Both the position numbers and the translations under genes were made by a program. The notes beneath the pieces are model-generated. The model ran no database searches. It was given only the letters and a program-made list of their open reading frames with translations, and was not told where the DNA came from. Positions 1 through 7,780 of a stretch of DNA of 37,060 bases are shown here, in pieces. Location: the NCBI RefSeq assembly GCF_014650055.1, contig NZ_BMUF01000026.1, forward strand, positions 1 through 37,060, given 5' to 3'. The DNA is from Streptomyces malachitofuscus. Lineage in GTDB: Bacteria; Actinomycetota; Actinomycetes; Streptomycetales; Streptomycetaceae. Positions within the stretch are counted from its first letter, which is position 1; every line of letters starts with the position of its first letter.

Positions 1-62
1 CTGTCTGGTCGACGGCGCCGCGTGTGGCACGGACAGCGCCCCCACGCCCGAACCCAGCGGCC

Positions 63-98
<36 letters not shown>

Positions 99-145
99 CG
101 GCGTGGCAGGCCATGCCCGATCCGGGACGGACGGGAGGCCCCCGG

Positions 146-1051
146 CTACGCCTCGGCGGCCGCCGCGCGGAGCGCGTCCAGCACCGGCCGGATCAGCGGA
201 TGCTCCTCGGCGCCCCGGCGCACGGCCGCGAAGACCCGGCGCGTCGGCGCCACACCGTCCACCGGACGGACGACCACACCCGCGAGGTCCATGCCGCGCA
301 GCGCCGAGCGGGGCACCAGGGCGACGCCCACGTCCGCGGAGGCGAGGGCGACCACCGCGCGGAAGTCGTCCGAGGAGTGCTCCAGGCGGGGCTGGAACCC
401 GGCGCTCTCGCAGGCCAGCACGACCACGTCGTGACAGGGGTTGCCGGGGTAGGGACCGATCCAGGGGTCCTTGGCCAGCTCGGCCAGCGGCACCTCGGCG
501 GTGTCGGCCAGGCGGTGGGTGACCGGGACGACCGCGTCGAAGGGTTCGGCGTACAGCGGTACGTGGGCCAGGCGCGGGTCGTCGGCGGGGGGCGCCCCGC
601 GGTACTCGACCGCCACGGCGACGTCGACCTGCCGGTCGAGGACCATCGGCAGGCTGGCGTCCCCCTCGGCGTCCTGGACCCGGATGCGGATGCCGGGTGC
701 CGACGCGGCGAGACGGGCCACCGCGGGCGCGACGACCTGGGCGATGCCGGTGGCGAAGGCGGCGACCGTGACGGTCCCGGCCTCCCCCGACCCGTAGGCG
801 GCCAGCTCGGCCTCGGCCCGCTCCAGCTGCGCCAGGACGGCGTTGGTGTGGCTGAGCAGGATCTCGCCCGCCGGGGTGAGCCGTACGCCCTTGGCGCCGC
901 GCTCGACGAGGCGGTGGCCGGTCTCCTGCTCGAGCGCGGCGAGCTGCTGGGAGACGGCCGAGGGGGTCAGATACAGCGCGGCGGCTGCCGCCGTGACCGT
1001 GCGGTGGTCCGCCACCGCACGGAGGATGTGGAGCCGCCGCGCCTCGATCAT
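146..1051 (-). CDS. LysR-family transcriptional regulator
   Basis: This 301-residue protein has the usual LysR length and layout. An N-terminal winged helix-turn-helix (about residues 3-62, with the recognition stretch AAAALYLTPSAVSQQLAALE) is followed by a substrate-binding domain from about residue 90. The ATG at 1051 begins directly in the HTH domain, as expected for the family. The gene lies 36 bases downstream of kbl on the same strand, so it could be read through from tdh-kbl or have its own promoter. A perfect 22-bp inverted repeat (1054-1075) sits immediately before the start codon and may be its autoregulatory site. The effector is unknown; control of threonine catabolism is an inference from position only. 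Confidence 0.9.
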   Translation of the reverse strand: MIEARRLHILRAVADHRTVTAAAAALYLTPSAVSQQLAALEQETGHRLVERGAKGVRLTPAGEILLSHTNAVLAQLERAEAELAAYGSGEAGTVTVAAFATGIAQVVAPAVARLAASAPGIRIRVQDAEGDASLPMVLDRQVDVAVAVEYRGAPPADDPRLAHVPLYAEPFDAVVPVTHRLADTAEVPLAELAKDPWIGPYPGNPCHDVVVLACESAGFQPRLEHSSDDFRAVVALASADVGVALVPRSALRGMDLAGVVVRPVDGVAPTRRVFAAVRRGAEEHPLIRPVLDALRAAAAEA

Positions 1052-1053
1052 GA

Positions 1054-1075
1054 GAGCGATTGTCTCAAATCGCTC
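1054..1075. promoter_or_regulatory. Perfect 22-bp inverted repeat before the LysR start
   Basis: The arms GAGCGATT (1054-1061) and AATCGCTC (1068-1075) are exact reverse complements separated by six bases. The repeat fills most of the 36-base gap between kbl and the LysR gene and ends two bases before the LysR ATG. It could be the LysR operator, a hairpin masking the LysR ribosome binding site, or a weak terminator for kbl. It has no following U run, which makes a terminator less likely. Confidence 0.6.
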
Positions 1076-1087
1076 GGTGTGTTCGAC

Positions 1088-2287
1088 TCAGGCGTCGAGC
1101 TCCGCCCGCGCCGCCACGAAGGCGTCCACCGCTCGGTTCACGTCGTCCGTGGAGTGGGCGGCGGACAGCTGGACGCGGATCCGGGCCTGCCCCTGCGGCA
1201 CGACGGGGTAGGAGAAGCCGATCACGTAGACGCCGCGCTCCAGCAGCAGCTCCGCCATGCGTCCCGCGCGGGCCGCGTCGCCGATCATCACCGGGGCGAT
1301 GGCGTGGTCGCCGGGGAGGACGTCGAAGCCCTCCTCGGTCATCCGGCGGCGGAACAGGGCGGTGTTCTCGGTCAGCCGGACACGCAGGTCGTCGGCCGAC
1401 TCCAGCAGGTCGAGGACCTTGAGGGAGGCCGCGGCGATCACCGGGGCGAGGGTGTTGGAGAACAGGTACGGGCGGGAGCGCTGGCGCAGCAGGGCGACGA
1501 TCTCCGCGCGGGCGGCGACATAGCCGCCGGACGCGCCGCCGAGCGCCTTGCCGAGGGTGCCGGTGATGATGTCGACGCGGTCCATGACGCCGTGCAGCTC
1601 GGGCGTGCCGCGCCCGCCGGGGCCGACGAAGCCGACGGCGTGCGAGTCGTCGACCATGACCATGGCGCCGTGCCGGTCGGCGAGGTCGCAGATCTCGTCC
1701 AGCGGGGCCACGTAGCCGTCCATGGAGAAGACGCCGTCGGTGACGATCAGCGTGCGGCGGGCGCCGCCCTCCGCGGCCTCCTTGAGCTGCCGCTCCAGGT
1801 CGGCCATGTCGCGGTTGGCGTAGCGGAAGCGGCGGGCCTTGGACAGCCGGATGCCGTCGATGATCGACGCATGGTTCAGCGCGTCGGAGATCACCGCGTC
1901 CTCGGGGCCGAGCAGGGTTTCGAAGACACCGCCGTTGGCGTCGAAGCAGGAGGAGTAGAGGATCGTGTCCTCCTGGCCGAGGAACGCCGACAGCCGCGCC
2001 TCCAGCTCCTTGTGGACCTCCTGGGTGCCGCAGATGAAGCGGACGGACGCCATGCCGTAGCCCCAGCGGTCGAGGGCCTCGTGGGCGGCGGCGATCACCT
2101 CGGGGTGGTCGGCGAGCCCGAGGTAGTTGTTGGCGCAGAAGTTGAGGACCTCGCCGGGGCGGCCGCCGGCGGTGACGTTCACGGTCGCGGACTGGGGGGT
2201 GCCGATGACGCGCTCGGGCTTGTGCAGGCCGGCGGCGCGGATCTCGTCGAGGGTGGCGCGCAGGTCGTCGCGCACGGAGTCGAACAT
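1088..2287 (-). CDS. kbl: 2-amino-3-ketobutyrate CoA ligase (glycine C-acetyltransferase)
   Basis: Kbl is a PLP enzyme that splits 2-amino-3-oxobutyrate with CoA into glycine and acetyl-CoA, the second step of threonine breakdown after Tdh. The 399-residue length matches the family. Visible motifs are FCANNYLGLADHPE near residue 50, the HASIIDGIRLSKA stretch, DDSHAVGFVGPGGRG, and the PLP lysine K247 in GTLGKALGGASGGY. The ATG at 2287 has an AAGGAG ribosome binding site seven bases upstream. Only 27 bases separate it from the tdh stop, so the two form an operon. The nearest alternatives, other alpha-oxoamine synthases such as BioF or HemA, are unlikely given the adjacent tdh. Confidence 0.95.
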   Translation of the reverse strand: MFDSVRDDLRATLDEIRAAGLHKPERVIGTPQSATVNVTAGGRPGEVLNFCANNYLGLADHPEVIAAAHEALDRWGYGMASVRFICGTQEVHKELEARLSAFLGQEDTILYSSCFDANGGVFETLLGPEDAVISDALNHASIIDGIRLSKARRFRYANRDMADLERQLKEAAEGGARRTLIVTDGVFSMDGYVAPLDEICDLADRHGAMVMVDDSHAVGFVGPGGRGTPELHGVMDRVDIITGTLGKALGGASGGYVAARAEIVALLRQRSRPYLFSNTLAPVIAAASLKVLDLLESADDLRVRLTENTALFRRRMTEEGFDVLPGDHAIAPVMIGDAARAGRMAELLLERGVYVIGFSYPVVPQGQARIRVQLSAAHSTDDVNRAVDAFVAARAELDA

Positions 2288-2314
2288 GACGGGGCTCCTT
2301 GGGAGGCAGATGAC

Positions 2315-3343
2315 TTACGCGGTCCAGTCGAGGATGACCTTGCCGCCCTTGCCGCCGGCCGCGTCCTCGAACGCCGCCTCGAAATCGCGGTAGGAGTAGC
2401 GGCCGGTGATCACGGGGGCGAGGTCGAGGCCGCCCTCCAGCAGGACCGACATGGCGTACCAGGTCTCGAACATCTCACGGCCGTAGATGCCCTTGATGGT
2501 GATCATCGAGGTGACGACGCGGGCCCAGTCGACCGGGAACTCCTCGGCCGGCAGGCCGAGCATCGCGATCCGGCCGCCGTGCGTCATGTTGTCGATCATG
2601 TCGCGCATGGCCTCGGGGCGGCCGGACATCTCCAGCCCGATGTCGAAGCCCTCGCGCAGCCCGAGGGCGTGCTGCCCGTCGGCGATGGTGGACTCGGCGA
2701 CGTTCAGCGCCAGGGTCGCGCCGATCTTGCGGGCGAGCTCCAGGCGCTCCTCGCTGACGTCGGTGATGACGACGTTGCGCGCGCCCGCGTGCCGGGCCAC
2801 GGCGGCGGCCATCAGACCGATCGGGCCCGCGCCCGTGATCAGGACGTCCTCGCCGACCAGCGGGAAGGACAGCGCGGTGTGCACGGCGTTGCCGAACGGG
2901 TCGAAGATCGCGGCGACGTCGAGGTCGACGGGCACCCGGTGCACCCACACGTTGGTGGCGGGGAGCACGACGTACTCGGCGAAGGCGCCGTCGCGTCCGA
3001 CGCCGAGGCCGACCGTGGCCCGGCACAGGTGGCGGCGTCCGGCGAGGCAGTTGCGGCACTTGCCGCACACGAGGTGCCCCTCGCCGCTGACCCGGTCACC
3101 GGCCTTGATGTCGCCGACGTCCCGCCCGGTCTCCACGACCTCGCCGACGAACTCGTGCCCGAGGACCAGTGGCGTACTGATCGTCTGCTGGGCCCAGCCG
3201 TCCCAGGACCGGATGTGCAGATCGGTTCCGCAGATACCGGTGCGCAGCACCTTGATCAGCACGTCGCCGGGTCCGACGGCGGGCTCCGGGACGTCCACGA
3301 GCCACAGCCCGGGCTCCGCCTTCTCCTTGACCAGCGCCTTCAA
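2315..3343 (-). CDS. tdh: L-threonine 3-dehydrogenase
   Basis: Tdh oxidises L-threonine to 2-amino-3-oxobutyrate with NAD+ and feeds Kbl. It is a zinc medium-chain dehydrogenase. The catalytic-zinc segment CGTDLHI and GHEFVGEV are followed by the structural-zinc cysteines in CGKCRNCLAGRRHLC, and the Rossmann motif GAGPIGLMAAAVARHAG lies near residue 170. I place the start at a TTG codon (3343) because it gives LKALVKEKAEPGLW, aligning with the MKAL beginning known for the family. It also has an AGGAG site eight bases upstream and yields 342 residues, close to the 341 of E. coli Tdh. An ATG or GTG further upstream would add about 13 residues without a good ribosome site. Confidence 0.95.
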   Translation of the reverse strand: MKALVKEKAEPGLWLVDVPEPAVGPGDVLIKVLRTGICGTDLHIRSWDGWAQQTISTPLVLGHEFVGEVVETGRDVGDIKAGDRVSGEGHLVCGKCRNCLAGRRHLCRATVGLGVGRDGAFAEYVVLPATNVWVHRVPVDLDVAAIFDPFGNAVHTALSFPLVGEDVLITGAGPIGLMAAAVARHAGARNVVITDVSEERLELARKIGATLALNVAESTIADGQHALGLREGFDIGLEMSGRPEAMRDMIDNMTHGGRIAMLGLPAEEFPVDWARVVTSMITIKGIYGREMFETWYAMSVLLEGGLDLAPVITGRYSYRDFEAAFEDAAGGKGGKVILDWTA

Positions 3344-3524
3344 CGCTACGGCTCCTGAGGGTGAGTCCCGGCCGCCGGGCACGCCGAAACGGCCCCGGTC
3401 CGGGAGGAGGAGTGGAATCGCACAGCAATCTGCCGTACAACACCCTCACGGGTCCATCGAGGTTTTCTTAAGCGCGGCCACAGCTTTGCTTCACACGGTC
3501 ACCCCATCGGCGGCGCCGGAGGCC
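3344..3524 (-). promoter_or_regulatory. Region upstream of tdh
   Basis: This 181-base gap must hold the tdh-kbl promoter and the 3' end of the GAF gene transcript. On the minus strand I see an AT-richer patch near 3450-3480 but no convincing pair of promoter hexamers. A GC-rich hairpin (CCGGG and GCCG arms around a TTT loop, about 3376-3400) lies in the tdh leader and might affect expression. No riboswitch was recognised. Confidence 0.3.
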
Positions 3525-4100
3525 TCACAGCGGCAGCCCCTCGTCCGCCGGCCGCTCCAGCCGCGCGGCGAGATCCGCGGCCTGGGCCTTGATGGCGGCG
3601 AGCCCCGGCCGGCCCCAGGCCCGCGGCCGGATGTCGGTGACCGAGACGGTGCCGAGCACCATGCCGGTGCTGTCGATCAACGGCGCGCCCAGATAGGAGC
3701 GGATGCCGAACTCGTCCACCACCGGGTTGCCCGCGAACCTCGGGTAGTCGCTCACGTCCTCGAGGACCAGCGCCTTGCGCCGGGCCACCACATGGGGGCA
3801 GAAGCCGTGGTCGCGGGGCAGCACCCGGCCCAGCAGGGCTGCCGTGCCGTCGCCGCGCACGAACGGCGCGACGGCCGGTGTGTGCAGACCCGCGAAGAAC
3901 TGCCCGTCCTCGCCGAGGAAGTTGACCATGGCGTAGGGCGCCCCCGTGAGCTCCGCGAGACCGTGGGCGAAGGCGTCGAGCGCGGGCTCGGGGTGGTGTC
4001 CCAGTCCCAGGCCGCGGAGCCGGCCGGTGCGGGCCGGGGCCTCCTTGTCCTCGGGGGTGAGCAGCAGACGACCTGCCGGGCGGGGCGGGTCGTAGCTCAT
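3525..4100 (-). CDS. GAF-domain protein associated with a conservon
   Basis: The 191-residue product is almost entirely one GAF sensory domain: AYAMVNFLGEDGQFFAG-like strands near residue 55, then GRVLPRDHGFCPHVVARRKALVLEDV, and FGIRSYLGAPLIDSTGMVLGTVSVTD. GAF domains bind small ligands or haem, or mediate dimerisation. This one has no attached output domain. It follows cvnD by 58 bases and is probably co-transcribed with the conservon, as an input or partner protein. The start at 4100 gives MSYDPPRPAG and has a GGAG site. That start region is a near copy of a segment 32 bases upstream, which creates a short leader ORF ending in an ATGA overlap with this start. Confidence 0.85.
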   Translation of the reverse strand: MSYDPPRPAGRLLLTPEDKEAPARTGRLRGLGLGHHPEPALDAFAHGLAELTGAPYAMVNFLGEDGQFFAGLHTPAVAPFVRGDGTAALLGRVLPRDHGFCPHVVARRKALVLEDVSDYPRFAGNPVVDEFGIRSYLGAPLIDSTGMVLGTVSVTDIRPRAWGRPGLAAIKAQAADLAARLERPADEGLPL

Positions 4101-4132
4101 GGGCGGGCTCCCAGGGTGTGGGCGAAGGTCAT
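4097..4132 (-). other. 11-codon leader ORF created by a duplicated start region
   Basis: The ORF MTFAHTLGARP begins at an ATG (4132) with a GGAG site upstream and ends in a TGA that overlaps the GAF start codon as ATGA. Both its start region and that of the GAF gene lie in copies of the same 24-base direct repeat. The overlap suggests translational coupling. Whether the peptide is made or matters is unknown. Confidence 0.45.
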
Positions 4133-4152
4133 GTACGGGCTCCGAGGGTGTG
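4097..4152. repeat. Imperfect 24-base direct repeat containing two translation starts
   Basis: Segments 4097-4120 and 4129-4152 match at 21 of 24 bases. On the minus strand each reads CACACCCT.GGAGCCCG..CATGA, that is a Shine-Dalgarno-like GGAG followed by an ATG. The unit spacing is 32 bases. It looks like a local duplication of a translation initiation region between cvnD and the GAF gene. Confidence 0.85.
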
Positions 4153-4158
4153 CGGGGA

Positions 4159-4788
4159 TCACATGTGGGCGCCATACTCCGTGGCGGCGGCCGGGGCGTG
4201 GACGATGAGGTGCCGGACGAGGGTCAGCAGGGTCTGGACGCCGGAGCTGGAGATCCGGGCGTCGCAGCGGACGACCGGGACCTCGGCGGGGAGGTCGAGG
4301 GCGGCCCGCACTTCCCCGGGGTCGTAGCGGAACGCTCCGTCGAACTCGTTGACGGCGACGATGAATCCGAGGCCGCGCTGCTCGAAGAAGTCGACCGCCG
4401 CGAAGCACTCCGCCAGGCGCCGGGTGTCGGCGAGGATGACCGCGCCGAGCGCGCCCTCGCAGAGCTCGTCCCACATGAACCAGAAGCGTTCCTGGCCGGG
4501 CGTGCCGAACAGGTACAGCACGTGCTCGGCGTCGAGGGTGATGCGGCCGAAGTCCATGGCCACGGTCGTCTCGACCTTGTTCTCGATGCCGTCGAGGTTG
4601 TCGGTGCCGGCGCTGACCGTGGTGAGGAGCTCCTCCGTGCTGAGCGGCGCGATCTCGCTGACCGCGCCGACGAAGGTCGTCTTGCCCACGCCGAACCCGC
4701 CCGCCACCAGGATCTTGAGTGCGGTCGGGAACAGGTCGTCGCCGTGGGCCGTGCCGGCGCCCCGGTCAGAGCTGTCGTCGTAGTCCAT
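4159..4788 (-). CDS. cvnD: Conservon GTP/ATP-binding protein CvnD
   Basis: CvnD proteins are small Ras-like GTPases of the conservon signalling complex at the membrane. The 209-residue product shows a P-loop at residues 30-38 (GGFGVGKTT), a switch-II-type GTPGQERFWFMWDEL, and VNEFD in place of the usual NKxD base-specificity motif. The start overlaps the end of cvnC by 23 bases. A GGAGG site lies nine bases before the ATG at 4788. With CvnA, CvnB and CvnC it is expected to form a bacterial analogue of a G-protein-coupled receptor assembly, as shown for Cvn9 of S. coelicolor. The signal sensed by this copy is unknown. Confidence 0.92.
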   Translation of the reverse strand: MDYDDSSDRGAGTAHGDDLFPTALKILVAGGFGVGKTTFVGAVSEIAPLSTEELLTTVSAGTDNLDGIENKVETTVAMDFGRITLDAEHVLYLFGTPGQERFWFMWDELCEGALGAVILADTRRLAECFAAVDFFEQRGLGFIVAVNEFDGAFRYDPGEVRAALDLPAEVPVVRCDARISSSGVQTLLTLVRHLIVHAPAAATEYGAHM

Positions 4789-5137
4789 CGAGCACTGCCT
4801 CCAGTAGGGCCCGGTCCGTCGGGTTGTGGTGGAACGCGGGGGGGTTGTCGGTCAGCGCCCCGCATTCGACGAGGTCCGCCAGCAGCACCTTGGTGACGGC
4901 CACCGGCAGCCTGAGATGAGCGGCGACCTCGGCGACCGGGACCGGGGCGCGGCACAGGTCGAGGGCCTGCGCGTGCTCGGGGCCGAGATAGCCGAGGGGG
5001 GTGGCTCCGGTGGCCCGCACCTGCGACAGCAGGTCGAGTGCGACGGTGGGGCGGGTACGGCCGTTGCTGACCGTGAAGGGGCGCACCAGCCGGCCGGCCG
5101 CGTCGTCGAGCCACGGCCCGTCACCGGCCGCCGTCAC
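4766..5137 (-). CDS. cvnC: Conservon DUF742 protein CvnC
   Basis: The 123-residue product has the DUF742 layout of CvnC proteins: an N-terminal WLDDAAGRLVRPFTVSNGRTRP, then LDLLSQVRATG, and a helix-turn-helix-like half (LCRAPVPVAEVAAHLRLPVAVTKVLLADLVECGAL) near residues 60-95. I chose GTG at 5137 because a GAGG site lies eight bases upstream and it starts two bases after the cvnB stop. A TTG at 5143 would overlap the cvnB stop and has only a two-base spacing to the same site. CvnC is thought to link the kinase-like CvnA to the GTPase CvnD. Confidence 0.9.
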   Translation of the reverse strand: MTAAGDGPWLDDAAGRLVRPFTVSNGRTRPTVALDLLSQVRATGATPLGYLGPEHAQALDLCRAPVPVAEVAAHLRLPVAVTKVLLADLVECGALTDNPPAFHHNPTDRALLEAVLDGLRRQL

Positions 5138-5139
5138 GC

Positions 5140-5574
5140 TCAAGGCCTCATCGCCGGGGGTTCGACGCCCGGCTGCCGCGGGGCCGTCATCAGATACGGG
5201 CGGACGGACTTGACCAGCATGGCCATCTCGTAGCCGAGCACGGCGGCGTCGGCCTCCCGGCCGGCCACCACGGCCAGACAGGTGCCGGAGCCGGCGGTGG
5301 TGACGAACAGCAGCGTCGAGTCGAGCTCGACGACGACCTGACGGACGTCGCCGCCGTCGCCGAAGCGGATGCCGGCGCTGCGGCCGAGGGAGTACAGGCC
5401 GGAGGCCAGGGCGGCCATGTGGTCGGCGCTGTCCGGGTCGAGGCCGTGCACGGACTTCACCAGCCCGTCGCAGGACAGCAGTACGGCGCTGCTCGTGTGC
5501 GGTACGCGTTGCACGAGGCCGCTCATCAGCCAGTCGAGGTCGGATACCTGGGCGGTCGGCGCATCGCTCGCCAT
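5140..5574 (-). CDS. cvnB: Conservon roadblock/LC7 protein CvnB
   Basis: This 144-residue roadblock/LC7-fold protein has the conserved stretch LDWLMSGLVQRVPHTSSAVLLSCDGLVKS, then MAALASGLYSLGR and DSTLLFVTTAGSGTCLAVVA. Roadblock proteins act as partners or regulators of small GTPases, here CvnD. The ATG at 5574 with AAGGAG ten bases upstream gives the family's usual beginning, whereas the reading frame stays open 24 codons further upstream. The 68 bases separating it from the cvnA stop include a C-rich stretch on the coding strand (GGGGGTGGGGGTGGG on the plus strand). Confidence 0.92.
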   Translation of the reverse strand: MASDAPTAQVSDLDWLMSGLVQRVPHTSSAVLLSCDGLVKSVHGLDPDSADHMAALASGLYSLGRSAGIRFGDGGDVRQVVVELDSTLLFVTTAGSGTCLAVVAGREADAAVLGYEMAMLVKSVRPYLMTAPRQPGVEPPAMRP

Positions 5575-5642
5575 GGTGGATCGACTCCTTGGGGTACGAA
5601 GGTCTGTGGGAGCGCTGGGGGTGGGGGTGGGCAGGCGGGTGG

Positions 5643-7763
5643 TCATCCGGCGGGCGCGCTCCCGTCCTGCCGGGCCGTGCGGTCGGTGCGGGGTACGGCC
5701 GTGGACGGCCGCGGGGTGGCGGACGGCTCCTGCTGGGACTCCGCGAGGCTGACGCCCCGTTGGAAGGCCGCCATCAGATGGGGGTCGTGGCCGGCGACGA
5801 ACTCGGTGTCCTGGCGCGGTTCCGGTCTGTCGCGCAGTTGGGGTGCGATGTGCTCCTGGGCGCGCCGACGGGGCAGTTGGGGCCGGCTCATGGTGCCGCG
5901 CACCGTGGTGCTGCGCGGGGTGAGGGGCGTGGTTCCGTCGTCGTCGAGGGCGGACCGGTCGCCGTGGCGCACGCCGGGTACGGCGTCGGCGGGGGTGGGG
6001 CGCACCTCGCGGACACCGCGCAGGGGCAGGGGCGGGGGGACCGCGCCCTGGTCAGGGGCCGGGGCCGGGGGGCGGGGCTGGGGGACGACCGGGGCCAGGG
6101 ACGCCGCGGGTGCGGGGGCGGGCGTGCCGCCGTGTGCGGTGCCCGGACCCTTCACGGGCACGGGGACGGGGACGGCGGGCATGTGACGGACCGTCGGAAC
6201 GGGCCCGCTGCCGCTGTCGGGCGGCTGCTGTCCCGCCTCCGTGGTCCGTCCGCCGCCCGCGGCGCCCTGCTCCCTACCGAGCAGTGCCTGCGGCACCACG
6301 AGCACGGCCTGGACCCCGCCGTAGATGTTGGTCTGGAGCCGGACCTGGATGCCGTGCCGCTTGGCGAGCTGGGAGACCACGAACAGGCCGATGCGGCCGT
6401 CGGCCAGCAGGCTGGCGACATGTACCTGGTCGGGGTCGGTGAGCAGCGCGTTCATCCGGTCCTGCTCACCGACCGGCATCCCGAGTCCGCGGTCCTCGAC
6501 CTCGACCGCGAGTCCGGACGTGACGAGGTTGGCCCGCAGCAGCACCTGGGTGTGCGGGGCGGAGAACACCGTGGCGTTCTCGACGAGTTCGGCCAGCAGG
6601 TGGATGACATCAGCGACGGCGTGCCCGCGCAGCGTGCCGTCGATCGGGGGCACGAGCTTGACCCGCGAGTACTGCTCGACCTCGGCGATCGCCGAACGCA
6701 GCACCTCGGTCATGGAGACGGGGTTGCTCCACTGGCGCCGGGAGACCGCCCCGCCGAGCACGGCGAGGTTCTCGGCGTGGCGGCGGATGCGGGTGGCGAG
6801 GTGGTCGACGTGGAAGAGCCCCTTGAGCAGATCGGGGTCCTCCATCTCGTTCTCCAGCTCGTCGAGGATGGAGATCTCGCGGTGCACCAGGGACTGCAGA
6901 CGCCGCGCGAGGTTGACGAACACCTCGAGCTTCTGTTCGTTGCCCGTCTGGCTGGAGAGCTGCGACGCCTGCACGACGGCGGTGACGGCGCCGTCGTGCG
7001 CACGGGTGAGATCGGCGGCGAGGAGGTCGAACTCGTCGGCGTCGTCGGGGGCCTGTTCGCCGCGCCGTGCGCGTGGGGGCGGGGCCTCGCCGTGGCGCAG
7101 TGCCTCGACGAGGGCGTGCAGGTCGGCCTCGCGCCGGGCGGTGCTCCGGCGCAGGGCGCCGATGCGGTCGTACACGGACCGGGCGGCGCGGTCGGCGGCC
7201 ACGGCGGCGATGACGATGCCGGCGCAGGTCACCGACGTGGCGCCGCCGAGCACGACCCACAGGGTGGGGCCCGGCCGCACTCCGGTGGAGCGGACGGTGA
7301 AGAGCACGGCCGCGCAGGCGCTGAGCGCCACCGCGACGGGCGGCAGCACGGCGAGGCGCAGCAGCTGGGGCCGTATGTGCGTCTCGGGAACCGTGGGAAC
7401 GGTCCGCGCGGGCGGCCGTCCGTGCCGTCCGCCCTCGCGCCTGTCCGGCCGGCCCGCCGGATGGGTCCGGCGGGCCCGGGGGTCGCCGGAGTTCGTGTCG
7501 CCGCGGTCCGGCACGCGGGCCACGATCGTGGTGCCGACGGGCGCCGGCGTGTGGATCGTGCCCTGAACTCCGGCCGGACCCGGGGCGCCGGCCGGGCCCG
7601 GGCGCCGGGGCCCCTCGCCCCGCCGACTCCCTCGTCCGCCTTGTGGCTGCACGTACCGGTCCCCGCTCCCTGATCCCGATCTCATCGACGCGGCCCCGCG
7701 GTGCGACGCGCCCTGCGGTGTGAGCCGTCGCGCCTTCCGACCGACACTCACCGTAGTCGCCAC
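5643..7763 (-). CDS. cvnA: Conservon sensor kinase-like protein CvnA
   Basis: CvnA is the membrane sensor of the conservon. The predicted 706-residue protein has a basic, glycine/proline-rich N-terminal tail of about 130 residues and two membrane segments (about 135-157 and 168-190). A helical dimerisation region (QKLEVFVNLARRLQSLVHREISILDELE) precedes a GHKL ATPase domain with HLLAELVENATVFS and VEDRGLGMPVGEQDRMNALL. The C-terminal 150 residues are proline-rich and low in complexity. The start is uncertain: GTG at 7763 lies inside a perfect palindrome and lacks a clear ribosome site, while GTG 7751 and ATG 7685 are alternatives. cvnB follows 68 bases after its stop. Confidence 0.9.
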   Translation of the reverse strand: MATTVSVGRKARRLTPQGASHRGAASMRSGSGSGDRYVQPQGGRGSRRGEGPRRPGPAGAPGPAGVQGTIHTPAPVGTTIVARVPDRGDTNSGDPRARRTHPAGRPDRREGGRHGRPPARTVPTVPETHIRPQLLRLAVLPPVAVALSACAAVLFTVRSTGVRPGPTLWVVLGGATSVTCAGIVIAAVAADRAARSVYDRIGALRRSTARREADLHALVEALRHGEAPPPRARRGEQAPDDADEFDLLAADLTRAHDGAVTAVVQASQLSSQTGNEQKLEVFVNLARRLQSLVHREISILDELENEMEDPDLLKGLFHVDHLATRIRRHAENLAVLGGAVSRRQWSNPVSMTEVLRSAIAEVEQYSRVKLVPPIDGTLRGHAVADVIHLLAELVENATVFSAPHTQVLLRANLVTSGLAVEVEDRGLGMPVGEQDRMNALLTDPDQVHVASLLADGRIGLFVVSQLAKRHGIQVRLQTNIYGGVQAVLVVPQALLGREQGAAGGGRTTEAGQQPPDSGSGPVPTVRHMPAVPVPVPVKGPGTAHGGTPAPAPAASLAPVVPQPRPPAPAPDQGAVPPPLPLRGVREVRPTPADAVPGVRHGDRSALDDDGTTPLTPRSTTVRGTMSRPQLPRRRAQEHIAPQLRDRPEPRQDTEFVAGHDPHLMAAFQRGVSLAESQQEPSATPRPSTAVPRTDRTARQDGSAPAG

Positions 7764-7780
7764 CGCATCATGTGCGGTGG
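7760..7780. promoter_or_regulatory. 21-bp palindrome overlapping the proposed cvnA start
   Basis: The arms CCACCGCA (7760-7767) and TGCGGTGG (7773-7780) are perfect reverse complements around a five-base centre. The repeat overlaps the GTG codon at 7763. It is either an operator for the conservon or an mRNA hairpin at its start. Its presence also argues that translation may really begin further in, at 7751 or 7685. Confidence 0.5.

Noticed and set aside
113..3358. Very long plus-strand open frame of 1081 codons opposite LysR, kbl and tdh
   Set aside because: It mirrors three well-recognised minus-strand genes and has an Arg/Gly/Val/Asp-rich composition typical of antisense frames in GC-rich DNA.
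5610..5645. G-rich run that could form a quadruplex between cvnA and cvnB
   Set aside because: G tracts are common by chance at this GC content and nothing else marks this one as functional.
5589..7673. Long plus-strand frame opposite cvnA
   Set aside because: The minus-strand frame carries a clear histidine-kinase-like ATPase and membrane segments; the plus frame is low-complexity Gly/Val/Asp.
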